Assembly (NCBI GenBank): GCA_033557685.1
Contig: JAWQRN010000350.1
Span: 1 to 30,923, forward strand
Source: Sperchopsis tessellata
Taxonomy: Eukaryota > Arthropoda > Insecta > Coleoptera > Hydrophilidae
Direction of reading: 5' to 3'
Length of the DNA stretch: 30,923 nt
Below, one piece after another: positions 1 to 10,100 of the stretch. The notes under the pieces were generated by a model that saw only the letters and a program-made list of their open reading frames with translations, did no database searches and was not told the origin of the DNA. Positions within the stretch are counted from its first letter, which is position 1. Every line of letters starts with the position of its first letter. Position numbers and translations under genes: made by a program.

Positions 1-9
1 GTCATAATT

Positions 10-51
10 CAGCCCTGAAGATGAGGCAGGTGCCTCGAAACATGTTGGCTG
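10..51 (+). ncRNA. Hammerhead-ribozyme-like fold in a retroelement 3' tail
   Basis: The sequence folds as a hammerhead. Stem I is CAGCC (10-14) with GGCTG (47-51). The core CTGAAGA (15-21) fits CUGANGA. Stem II is GAGGC (23-27) with GCCTC (32-36), loop AGGT, followed by GAAA (37-40). A minimal stem III (AC with GT, loop AT) leads to GTT, fitting the NUH cleavage triplet just before stem I. One extra T (22) lies between the core and stem II. An AATAAA follows at 58-63. Penelope-like retroelements are known to carry small hammerheads with minimal stem III, so this may be the 3' end of one. Activity is untested and the bulge may weaken it. Confidence 0.4.
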
Positions 52-78
52 TTACTGAATAAAGCAACTTCATTTATT

Positions 79-390
79 CTATTGTTTTCCTTGGACAACT
101 TCCTTTATTATTTCAACTGGCACTCTATATGCAGGGACCGGTATCTGCTGCACAAGCAATACAGTGCTATTCACTGGGGCCTTTCTTACTGCTGGGCCAG
201 GTGTTGATGCCTGGGACTTCGTACAGGTTCTTTTCTGGTGCCCTGCCGCTCCGCATTTGTAACATTCACCTCTCAGGATTTTGGGCTGCTTGCAGGTTGT
301 GGATAGATGACCAGCTTTTCCACAGTTGTAGCAACTCATCCTTCAGTTCTTTCTGCATTGCACCACCACCTTGCAGTCTTCTTTGAAGAG
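79..390 (-). pseudogene. Retrotransposon Gag zinc-knuckle relic
   Basis: The minus strand encodes two CCHC zinc knuckles, CYNCGKAGHLSTTC and CYKCGAAGHQKRTC, both with CX2CX4HX4C spacing, then about 45 residues rich in Val, Pro and Ala ending VVQGKQ. Gag nucleocapsid regions and some LINE ORF1 proteins use such pairs to bind RNA. A Lys/Glu-rich stretch (MQKELKDE) lies just upstream in another frame, separated from the knuckles by a one-base shift, so this is the broken C-terminal end of a larger Gag. No protease or RT follows downstream. Which retroelement family it comes from cannot be decided here. Confidence 0.65.
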
Positions 391-599
391 GAACATACAC
401 TGATGAGAACAGTTCACACATAATCCTAACTGAAACATGCACAATTTTAACCTATTTTCGCCCACTAAATACTCAATATTTTATAATTAGAAAGTAGGAA
501 ACAACAAGACATGTTTGTAACAAATAATACAGAAAAATCAAAATATAATTAATTATTTCATTTAAAAACCAGTAATTAAAAGTCTTTATTCGCTAAACA

Positions 600-1650
600 A
601 CCCCGGTAGAACAGATCTCAAATCCAAGATATTGGTTGAAAAAATGTCAACCCAATCTTGCACCACGTGAAAACTATTGCACACAGGGGAGAATCCATTA
701 AAAGATTATAGATCTTGCCCGACTAAGATAGAATGTCCTATAAGTTCTTATTGCCAAGTTAGAAGCAAGAAAACAAATCAGTGATAGAAATTCTGGAGCG
801 TCAATAAGATACTTGACGACTTTGAAGAGAAACATCACTCCAGCAGTACTACAACGAGCCCAGAGAGAGTACATAGACGATAATTCCAGCAAAATATTTT
901 GTGGAAACCACTGAGGGGGGTACAACCCAAATCACTTTAAATACAAAGATTTCAAAAATCGTCTCTGAACAGACTCAATGAGATTTATGTATTGTTGAGT
1001 GAGAGGGTACCAAATAACAGAACAGAGTAGAAACTGATCTCAAGAATGTAAGGGTAGAAAGTAGAACTCTAAGACAGTGCCATTGACATTAAAATGAAAT
1101 TTAATGGCATTACTTTTACGAGTGAAACTCATAACTTTACATTTCTTGACATTAAGTAATAAACGGTTGACATCACACTAATACACAAGAGAGTCCAAAT
1201 CTGAGATAATCTGTAGAATCTCCTATAGAAGCATACAACTTAAGGTAATCAGCAAAAAGAACACATTTGTTATGAATGAAATCTGTAATGGCATTATGAA
1301 AATGATGAAAAATAATGTATATATCCCTTAGGGATGCCGGGAGTAGCCAAGAATGAAGAAGAACTAAAGCCCTGGTGGTTGGATAAATTAGAAATAAAAA
1401 AGCTAACCAAAGAAGTGAAAAAACCATATGAATTAAGCTTAGAAAGGAAGATACAAATAGCAATGCAATTATAAGCCTTGGCAAAGGCGGAAACATTTCA
1501 TCAACCTGCCCACCACCATCAAAAACTGATGAGAGAAATTGGACATATGGCGATAGATTAGACAATGTAGATCTTTTAAGCATATAGCCGTGCTGGAAGA
1601 TAGATATACGATTATGCTGTAGAATTAAACTGCTAGGAGAAGAATCCAAG
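600..1650 (-). mobile_element. Jockey-like non-LTR retrotransposon (LINE) relic
   Basis: The minus strand keeps fragments of a jockey-type reverse transcriptase in several frames: QHGYMLKRSTLSNL (like HGFxxxRSTxTNL) and GGQVDEMF near 1500-1610, HNAITDFIHNKCVLFADYLK (the catalytic FADD box, here FADY) near 1250-1310, then a cysteine/lysine-rich segment with KCKVMSFTRK near 1125, ESVQRRFLKSLYLK near 950, and the C-terminal IDAPEFLSLICF and RTFYLSRARS near 725-810. The order is right for the RT palm to the C-terminus. Stops and frameshifts are frequent and the second catalytic Asp of FADD is changed, so it is inactive. Confidence 0.75.
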
Positions 1651-2290
1651 CATCAGGTATGGTATGTAGTTAAATGTAATCAAGAGTTGAGCAGAAGTGG
1701 TGAAGAATTTTCATTTTAGATGGGTTCTCTATACCACAGAATGAGCATTCTTGTGTTGCATGTGATGTCTCTTCTTGGTTCATTTCATAGCAGCAGAACT
1801 TTAAGGCTATGAGACATTATTGCTAAGGTATTTAGCATTTTTGACCTTTACAACTTTTGCTCTTTGGCTGTAGCCTTTCTTTTTGACCATGATAGTTGCT
1901 TATATTTTTATAAAATGCATCAATTGTTTTATTTATATCATTGTTTAATTTCTGCGATATATTACTTAAATTATTGCTTTGAAAATAAGTGCATTGGAAC
2001 AAGAAGCATGATCAGCTGATCCCCTGATTTAATCGCATGGGATTTACATTTGGAAACTAGTGTATTGGAAGATATACAGCACTATTGGCAAGATATATTC
2101 ACATTGGATTTGTTGCAATTATAAAAAATGTAAACTTAATTTCACTTTTAATTTGCTATAGGATTTTAGCCTACTGTTGATGAAGGTTTTCCTTACACTA
2201 TAGATGACATTATACTCACTGCTGCTGAATCAATATTTTAAAGATTATAAGTAGGTAAGCATAATAGGAATACATTTTTTGTAATTTAGT
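1651..2290. other. AT-rich intronic spacer without recognised features
   Basis: No ORF, tRNA-like fold or transposon end was recognised here. It may include the decayed upstream part of the neighbouring LINE relic. Confidence 0.4.
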
Positions 2291-2293
2291 ATT

Positions 2294-2884
2294 TACCGTA
2301 TATACTGGTAGAATAAGACAACCTTTAAAATCTTAAAATATATCTCAGAATTAGCCCTAATCTTATACACCAGATACAAAAGAGGTAGCTTGGTTTCTCT
2401 GATGAATATATAATTATACACCTGGTTTCATTATATAGTACAATTCGAGTCTTCATTTAAAATATATTTAAATAAGTTTAGGTTTCCTGCAACAAAATAT
2501 ACATTTTACTTAAAATATATATTTTATTTAGGTAGATTTGTTCTTAATCTTGTTCGTCATCTGATGTAAGAAGTTCATCAGTGAATCTGGTGAATAAATT
2601 TCATTTTTGTGATCCTAAGGTTCATAATAGATCATCTTCCATAGCATTAGAGATACCGCACTTTTTGAATAATTCTATGTCACTGTCACTACTTTTACTT
2701 TAGCCTATGCTTTGATCACGAAATCGCACAATATTTCAAGAGATGAAGCACGCTTAGCTACATGGCTTATATTATTCCTCTCTTTGCGCTGCCATCTTAT
2801 ATACTCGACGATGTTAAACACATAATGTAACTAGAAAACTGGGCTTTATCTTATATGCAGGTCGTCTTATACACCGATATATTT
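2294..2884 (-). mobile_element. Deletion derivative of a pogo/Tigger-type DNA transposon
   Basis: The ends are inverted repeats. The left end reads CCGTATATACTGGTAGAATA followed by AGACAACCT, and the reverse complement of the right end reads ATATATCGGTGTATAAGACG followed by ACCT, sharing GGT, ATAAGAC and ACCT. Inside, on the minus strand, an acidic segment (around 2550-2700) includes pieces like LEILCDFVIKA, NYSKSAVSLML and SPDSLMNF. These recall the C-terminal tail of pogo-family (CENP-B-like) transposases, which often ends in SDIELFKKCGISNAM-like acidic text. The catalytic core is gone. About 590 bp remain, so it would need a transposase in trans. Confidence 0.5.
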
Positions 2885-3094
2885 GTTAAGTACACAAATA
2901 AACTTGTACAAGAATTGAAAGTTGCGATGATATGGGTATTGATCCCGCCAGCAACAAAAAAAAAAACGAGTGAAAGTAAAAGCATAATGGACTTTGTTAA
3001 TTATGATGAAAGGACTTGTTAGAGACAATGCAGAATACAGAGGTGCCGAATGTGATACAGACCACTTTTTGCTTGTATCCACTCTGATACTTAG

Positions 3095-3860
3095 TTATGA
3101 TTGTGAAAAAGAAAAAGAGCAAATGCTGCAAATATCAGGTTAATAAGAATAAATGATGAGGAATTACAGGATGAGCGAGTAAAGGAAGAATACCTTGAAT
3201 AATTAAGTAATGAATTGAGGATAAAACCTAGGATGATTGAAAATACTGACATGGGGAATGGTGAGCATAACATGTGGCATTTTAAACAGAGGATTTTGAA
3301 GTGTGCTGAATTTACCTGTGAGTAAGTAAAGTAGATACAGTAAAATATGATTGATGGTGGAATGATGATGTTAAGAAGGATGTGAATGATAAGAAAGAAG
3401 TATAAGCTAATAATTACTGGAAATATCTGTAATAAGGATACTAATACGCTGCTTCGAGAGGAATATAACTGAAAGAACAGAATTGCTAACAATATTGTTA
3501 AGAAAAGTAAGGATAGATTGAAAGTACTGGAAACTAAAAAAACTGAAGACATTGTGAGGAAATAAGTTGTTTTGGAAGTAGGTAAAGAAAGCTAAAGAAG
3601 GGAAAAACGCTGGAAATTTTACTGGAGTTAAGAGTAAGGAAGGTGAAATGATTTGTAGGTAGAATAAGGAAGAATGAAGAAGTATTTTGAGAAATTGTTT
3701 AGTGGCAATGTAGAGTTGTTGAGTGGATAGCATAATAAGTGAAATGCTTAATAATTGTTTATAAGTGGTAAAATAAGTTATTTAATGCATGTTTAGGTAC
3801 TTCGATTGAGCCGGATGATAGGAAGAATGCTGATATGAGCCCTTTATATAAAGGTACATA
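3095..3860 (+). mobile_element. Non-LTR retrotransposon (LINE) relic, endonuclease-RT linker
   Basis: Plus-strand fragments read RINDEELQDERVKEEYLE, then LRIKP and FKQRILKCAEFTCE, SKDRLKVLETKKTEDIV, EEVMKKYFEKLFSG-like text near 3680 (MKKYFEKLFSGNVELLSG), and PDDRKNADMSPLYKGT at 3811-3858. This is the typical highly charged linker between the endonuclease and the reverse transcriptase of a LINE, ending at the PxxWKxAxxxPxYKGKGD motif at the start of the RT. Many TAA/TAG stops show long decay. The minus-strand LINE relic at 23.7-24.1 kb begins with the same motif and is probably the same or a close family. Confidence 0.6.
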
Positions 3861-4318
3861 AGTAAGAATGTTGTGCATTTTTTGATCTAAATAAAAGTGA
3901 AAACTGTGACAATAGGCGGCTTCTTTGGAATAAGAGATGGATTGATATAAAAATTTTAGTTCACAGAGTGACTACTACCCAATGATTAAAATTTTAATAC
4001 CTAGGTTGGAGAAAAATAAAACAAGCTACCCAGAATAACTTTGGCTCTAAAGTGGACATGCTTTTGAACAAAAACACATCAATTTATATTTTGAGGAGAA
4101 AGTTCAAAACCACTATCGAATCCCCTTTAGCCCAACTTTGAAATGTAATATTACACTTTCACAGAAAATTATTTTATTAAAATATATTCCTTTATTAGAT
4201 ATAGAATAAAAAATTTTGTGGATGAAGTTCTTGAGAGCACAAAAAATTCTTAACGCAAAGTTTGCCAATGTCATTCTCAATAACATGAAAAACAGTTTTT
4301 CTACAATGGTTTCTATTA
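3861..4318. other. AT-rich spacer without recognised features
   Basis: Short open frames on both strands have low-complexity AT-rich composition and no recognisable domain. A piece near 3960-4060 could be further LINE decay but cannot be assigned. Confidence 0.35.
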
Positions 4319-4390
4319 TATTGGGTATTAACATAAGTTCTGTCCGTTTTTCTCAAATTAATTTTCAACAAAAAAAATACAATAAATTAG

Positions 4391-5958
4391 TCAATAATGT
4401 TCATTATTTACAACTTTTTGCCAACGTCTTATAAGGTTTCCGATACCTCTTTGATAAAAATCATCCGATCTTGACTCGAAGAATTCATTCAACCATGTCC
4501 GCAATTCGACGTCATTATTGAAGGAAACGCCGCGCAAACCGTTCGAAATGGACCAGAAAAGGTGGAAATCCGATGGCGCTAGGTCAGGAAAATATGGAAG
4601 GTGCGGCAGGTCTTCCCAACCCAGCGTTTGAATGGCATTTTTCGTGATTTTGTCGATATGAGGGCGGGCTTGATCGTTTAAAAGAATATTGCCGATCCAG
4701 CCTTTTTTGTTTAATTGCTGTGTTGAGCCGCTGCATTTGCAGAATGTATAGCTTCGCGTTGACTGTCTGGTTGCATTCAAGTATCTCGTAGTGGATGACG
4801 TCTTGCCAATCCCACCAGATGCAAATCATCGTCTTACGCGGATGTAAATCTTGTTTCACTCTGGGCTTCGCTTGTTGACCATGACTCACCCATTCTTTCC
4901 GTTCTCATGAAGGCATCATTTTTCTTCACCAGTAATGATGCGTTATAGGAACCATTGCTTGTGGCCATGCGTAGCTCGATGACGCGTGAGCAAACCAGCA
5001 GAAATTGTCGAACGTTGTTTTTTGTTGATTGAAGATGGTGGTATACGGTGTTACCCCATTAATTAATTCATTAATTATTGGCCGACTACGTGTTGTACAC
5101 GGGTGGAAATTTCATTCTTGCCGAACGGAACAAATTTTTTGTGTGTTACTTATGGAGCTAGGTAATATATATTTTAAATCCAGTCACTTTTTAACCCAAA
5201 TTCTTAAAACATTTATAACAATTTAGGGGTTAATGTTCAAGGTTCGAAAAGCGCCTCTAGCGGTAACGTCACTGAATTTCGACCCTTTGTCTGTGCTTAT
5301 AAAAGTTAGTTTAAGTTTTCTTTTATATAACATACTTTGTACATTTAATTTATTCTCTTCAAACATATGTCCATATATATTTCTATTTAAGCCTACTGTA
5401 TATATTTTATTCATTCTATCATTATTATTATATCTTGTGTATTATTGTTTTAAACTTAGTTAGTTTTACTCAATTCTTTTATATTGGACTCTAATGTATT
5501 TTTAGTTACTGCTACAACTAATAATTTCCATTGCATTAGTTTAATATACATTCTTTTTGCAACCTTACTTATTTTCTTTTTTTTCATCATTATTATTTTG
5601 TGTCCCCTTGTGTGCTCCTACTGCTTCCTCCCTCCCCCATCTTAGTAGCTGTAAATTGTTCCAGCATATCAACGGTCATGTGACTTCATTTCATCTGCTC
5701 GGCCAGTGGTGGTTTTAAGGGGATCTTCATGAATAAGGTGGTTTAAGCAGTCCTCATCAAATTCCACTGATCATCCAGAATGCTCCATGTCTATCAGGTC
5801 GAAGTTACCTTCTTTGAAAAGCGAAAACCATCGATCATAGCATCTTCACCATAACCTTCGCAAATATCGCGAGCAGCTTTGGAGGCATTATTCCCTTGAT
5901 TGAACACGAACAGAATGAGGTGTCGAAAGTGCTCATTTTTGTCAATTTGACATTCCAT
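4391..5958 (-). pseudogene. Mariner transposase relic (D,D34D)
   Basis: From the N-terminus the relic shows MECQIDKNEHFRHLILFVFN and AARDICEGYGEDAM (helix-turn-helix region), LAEQMK and SHMTVD, then after the insert NKKQRSTISAGLLTRHRATH, IITGEEK followed by a stop (normally GDEKW), WVSHGQQAKPRVKQDLHPRK, ICIWWDWQDVIHYEIL, and ILLNDQARPHIDKI ... LPYFPDLAPSDFHLF. The Asp in NDQARPH and the Asp in PSDFHLF are separated by exactly 34 residues, the mariner D,D34D signature. The first catalytic Asp is Glu here and the following Trp codon is TGA. At least two frameshifts break the rest. Confidence 0.85.
5060..5640. mobile_element. Unidentified ~580-bp insertion inside the mariner
   Basis: The mariner reading stops at ...TATKMG (near 5640) and resumes at about 5055. 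Both edges carry CCCCAT (5054-5059 and 5635-5640), a possible 6-bp target duplication. The insert is AT-rich with long T-rich runs on the plus strand and one unusual G+C-rich patch near 5240-5285. No coding motif, tRNA box or clear inverted repeat was recognised, so its class is unknown. Confidence 0.5.
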
Positions 5959-6134
5959 TTCGAAGGCCGGTAATTGAATAAAATAATAAATCTAACGTAA
6001 AAGTAAACACAATATCTTGTGGTGCAGAAAATTTTCTTTCAAATGACGTATAGCCTTTACACATTTGTTTTACTTTTAGTGTGCATTTTTAAATTTGGAA
6101 AAAACGGGCTCTATTTATTTTAACACCCATTGTA

Positions 6135-6960
6135 TCTGTACTCGATTTAGTATAAAAATTTCAAGAAACTGGAACAGTGTGTAAGATGTAAGATTGTTTA
6201 CACCCCTTATAAAGATATATCACAAAGTAGGGAGTGAGATTTCTAAGTTGGGATTGAAGGGATGGAACAAAAAAACTTAATTGTTTCCCCAAATTTTTAT
6301 GATATGTCAAAGAAACTTTAATTCCAATGCTTGTAAAAGCTAAAACAGATTATACACCATTGTAGTGTAAAATAAAAGATTCTGTATTTCCATAAAGTTT
6401 TATAACTAACTTATATAACTTTGTGGAACAACATTTTTTTGCAATATATTAATTATCCCCAAAACATTAAATTTTCAATTTTCTGATTTATATATAATTG
6501 GCCTCTATATAAAATTAAATTCCCATATAAACTATCAGCTGAAGTTATACACATTCATTAAAAAAGTTTATTGACACTGCCTGATGTAATTAGCACAAAA
6601 TATGTTGGGGTAGATATCTACAGCAGATTGAACTTGTTGAAAACATTAAACTGTTCAAAAAATGTTCTAAATTTGGGGTAGATATCTACAGCATATTAAA
6701 ATTGTTTTTTATTTTTTTTTAAATACTGCATTATTAAGTCTAATTTTTCACTCTTTCAAAAATTACTTTCTCAACGGTAACTGCACATATTTTTTTTTAA
6801 TTTGAAACCGGCAACTAATTTTAAATTCATCATAGGCATCTATATTTTCCTATACGATAGTAATGTTATGACATAGGTAAATACCTTTCTAGTGGTATTT
6901 TTTTAAAATAAATAACGTAGAAGGTGACACGCTATACAAAAATTATACAAATCTTTTATC
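6135..6960. repeat. AT-rich spacer with a 25-bp direct repeat
   Basis: The only notable structure is a pair of near-identical 25-bp units at 6605-6629 and 6673-6697 (TTGGGGTAGATATCTACAGC followed by AGATT or ATATT), 68 bp apart and differing at one base. Each contains the palindrome TAGATATCTA. The rest is AT-rich without features. Confidence 0.7.
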
Positions 6961-6968
6961 TGACTTAC

Positions 6969-7168
6969 TTAAAAGTTAATCCTGGTCTATTTGGAACACC
7001 ACCTGGAGTTTTAATATTTACTGGTGGACTTCTATCTCCATCACCTTTTCTTGTTAATGCTGCCACTTGAATCGAATATCTAGTGTCCGGCTGTAGGCCA
7101 GTTACATTATATTCCATAACGGAATCTCCCAGAACAAATCTCATTGGTTCATTTAATAGACTTTTTCC
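6969..7168 (-). CDS. Lar: Lar exon: FnIII-5, second part
   Basis: This 200-nt exon (acceptor TTTTTTAG, donor gtaagt, phase 0 to 2) encodes GKSLLNEPMRFVLGDSVMEY, NVTGLQPDTRYSIQVAALTR, KGDGDRSPPVNIKTPGG and the start of the next linker VPNRPGLTFK. This ends FnIII-5. It is the most 3' Lar exon seen; the FnIII-6 exon was not found in the 6.9 kb to its left. Confidence 0.94.
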
Positions 7169-10100
7169 CTAAAAAATAGTACTTAATATAATGATATATT
7201 CTTATAACTTTTAAAATGTACTTCTTCTTTAGTTTCTTGCACATGGATATGGTAGCCACGGATAATGCCGTTTCTGTCCTTTGCTAATGGCGGTTTCCAA
7301 CTAACTTGGATTGTTGTAGAGTTAACGGCAAGGGCTTTAACATCTTGAGGGTCTCCAGGCACTGTGAAATTGCAATTGAATTAGAAAACCATTTAAAATA
7401 ATAAAATAATTCGCATAAAAAACATGCAGGCACATCACACGCTTAGTAGTTTTGTTTCACACATTCTTCTTTAAAAATTATTAGTTTTCCTAGGACATTT
7501 GAATACCAACACATGAAAAATTCGAAGAATAATTACCTCTTCCAACTTGATTCATGGAACATATAAAAAAGAACCTACTTTGCTTTACTACACACTTAAG
7601 GATAAAAAACAATATTCGTCTCAAATCTATAAATGATCCGGTAAGCTGCTGTCCAAGAATACATACATAAAAAGAATTTATGCTGCAAAATAAAAATAAA
7701 ATATCTAAAATCCTACTCTGAGATTGAACAGAATATCCAATCCACAATTTTGCAGCATAAAAATGTACAAAAAAATCTACAAATATACTATGGGCTGTCT
7801 ACTTTGCACACAACAGATAAAATACTCACTTCGGAAAACTGTGGGACCGTGTCAAGGCAAAAAAAGTCAGAGAAAAAAATAGTATTGTAATACTGTTACA
7901 GTACTAATCAGATATCAAAAATTGCATATTTAAAAAATCTTTTTTCCGCTACAAAAATGCTTGTAGGTTTGTATACATGTATAGGTATTCGTAGTAGTAA
8001 AAACTATTTAAAAATATACTCACACACATGTATTGATTAAAAAATGTGACAAAAATACAAAAAATCTGATTAGGAAAAATGGTAGGTGTGTAAAAAATCT
8101 AACATGGGGTATAATTGGCAAAATTCTGAAAAAAGGTGTCAAAAATGTGTTTCGCTACTTGTTACTTGTTGGTGGTGTTACACTCGCACACAATCCTTGG
8201 TCAGTTAGTTGGTTTTCTTAAAAATTGTTTATAAGTGCCTTTAACCACAAGTTTAGCGCATGCTGAAGAGTAAAAAGAAGCATCAAATTTGAGACATTAG
8301 ATTATACCTTTATACTTATAATCACAAATCTACTATCAAGTTAATAGCAAAACTACTTAGACTTTAGATGTAATAACAAAACAAAAATATATGCAACTTG
8401 ATGTACTCACAGTGAAAACTGCAAGACATAAATGTTTTATATATAAAATAATTTAAAATTTTATTTATTTGGAAAAATATATCAGTTTTAAAAATATCAA
8501 TTTCATTAGTCATGTTATTACTTGCTTGCCCTTTTAAATGTTATTTTGTGTTCTATTCAAATAAAACTAGAAACAATTTGTGAATTAAAAAATTGGTATA
8601 TGTCAAAATATTCTATAATATATGCTTTAAATTGCTTAGATAATATAGTGAACTTTTGAAAGATTATAAATTATAATTCAGTGCGTAGACTTTCGCGGCC
8701 ACAGTAAATATCTTCAGGTTTTTTCAGGAGATAACCGTGTGCTGGCTTTTGTTTTTGCCTAAAAATAAAAGTCAACACACTGTTATTTCTCGGAAAAACA
8801 GAACAGATTGTAAATTATATTAGCATTTCCTGTTCCGTATTCTAGAAATATCAATTTGTGTACAATTCCATGTTTTAAAATGTATTAGCATATAACCAAT
8901 CTTATCCTGCAGCAAATAATAACTGTTAAATAATATCTTTAAAATGATATGTACAATTACTATGTATTGGTGGTACAGTAACTAAAATACCGTAGTATCA
9001 TAGTAATATTATTCTACACACATTCTGCAATAAAAAATATAACAGCACGTGTAAAGACTTCCAAAAAAATAACTCATACTGATGCATATTTACATGAATT
9101 AATTACCGAATTGATAATTAAAACAGCATTGTTACATTATATTATATGCAAGTAATTTCATCAACAATATATCATATAGAATAATAATAAATACTTATGA
9201 ATTTTATTTTTTAAATAAATCTTTAATATAAAAACAAAGATTATTATGCTTTAGCAAAAAATATAGAGATGTTGTAAAAATTGTGGTAATATTTTATTTA
9301 TATATAATAATAATGAAAATCACTGGGCCAATACATATTTTATATAAAAGAAAATGTTGCAATTTGGTTTGGTTTTTTGGTTTAATATTAAATAATATTA
9401 TGTTTCAACTTGAAATTAATTAGTCAGCTTCTAAAGAAAAATAAATTAAAAATTAGTTAGCATAAGTTTTGCTGTACTCCAACTTTAGAGTTTTATAAGG
9501 TATACACTAAATATTTTTAAATTTTTTAACTGGGAGTCAATTCTGAATAAAAAAAATAGCATTTTGCTTTTATAGTAAAACCCCTGTATACCTATCATTT
9601 TTGCATGCAAAAAAAGTAATAGTAAAAATATGGATTAGCCTATTTTTATTTATATCTGTTATCTACATTAAAAAACTCTAATATTTGTTAAATTTTTATT
9701 AATTCAACAACATACTGACCTACCAAAAGATAATACGTTTAAAAAATAAAATAATATATTATGCTTATTTGCGAGTCTTCACTGTGGTTTCATTAAAGAA
9801 TAAAGTGACATTACCTAAAATATTTCAAATATTCAATAAGTAATTACAAAGCATGCTTACAATAACTATATCTCGAAGTTATAGTCATATACCCTACATA
9901 CTACAAAATGTAGGTATTGGTATTCAAATGTAGAGTAACTCTGGTTGTGCCTGCCTATAGTATCAAAATATACAATGAACCAATAAGATAATCCTTTAAT
10001 ACCTGCACCTAAAGTTTAAAACTCAAATTTTTAAATTATTTTAAGAAGAAAATATTGTATTCTCTGAAATTATGCAAATATTTGCAGAACAAGAATTTGT

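Larger units (their letters stand above)
4319..6132 (-). mobile_element. Mariner-like element with TIRs and TA target duplication, interrupted by an insert
   Basis: The ends are inverted repeats: the left begins TATTGGGTATTAACATAAGT, the right (reverse complement) CAATGGGTGTTAAAATAAAT, and both continue with CCGTTTTT and CAAATT. TA flanks both (4317-4318 and 6133-6134). The minus-strand transposase relic runs from ATG at 5958 (MECQIDKNEHFRHLILFVFN) to the stop at 4391 (RRWQKVVNNEHY). Removing an insert of about 580 bp (5060-5640) leaves about 329 codons and about 1.2 kb, normal for mariner. It carries stops, frameshifts and a damaged first catalytic motif, so it is dead. Confidence 0.85.

Noticed and set aside
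3091..3733. Long minus-strand frames of 153 and 108 codons
   Set aside because: They are hydrophobic, Phe/Leu/Ser-rich shadows of the purine-rich plus-strand LINE linker.
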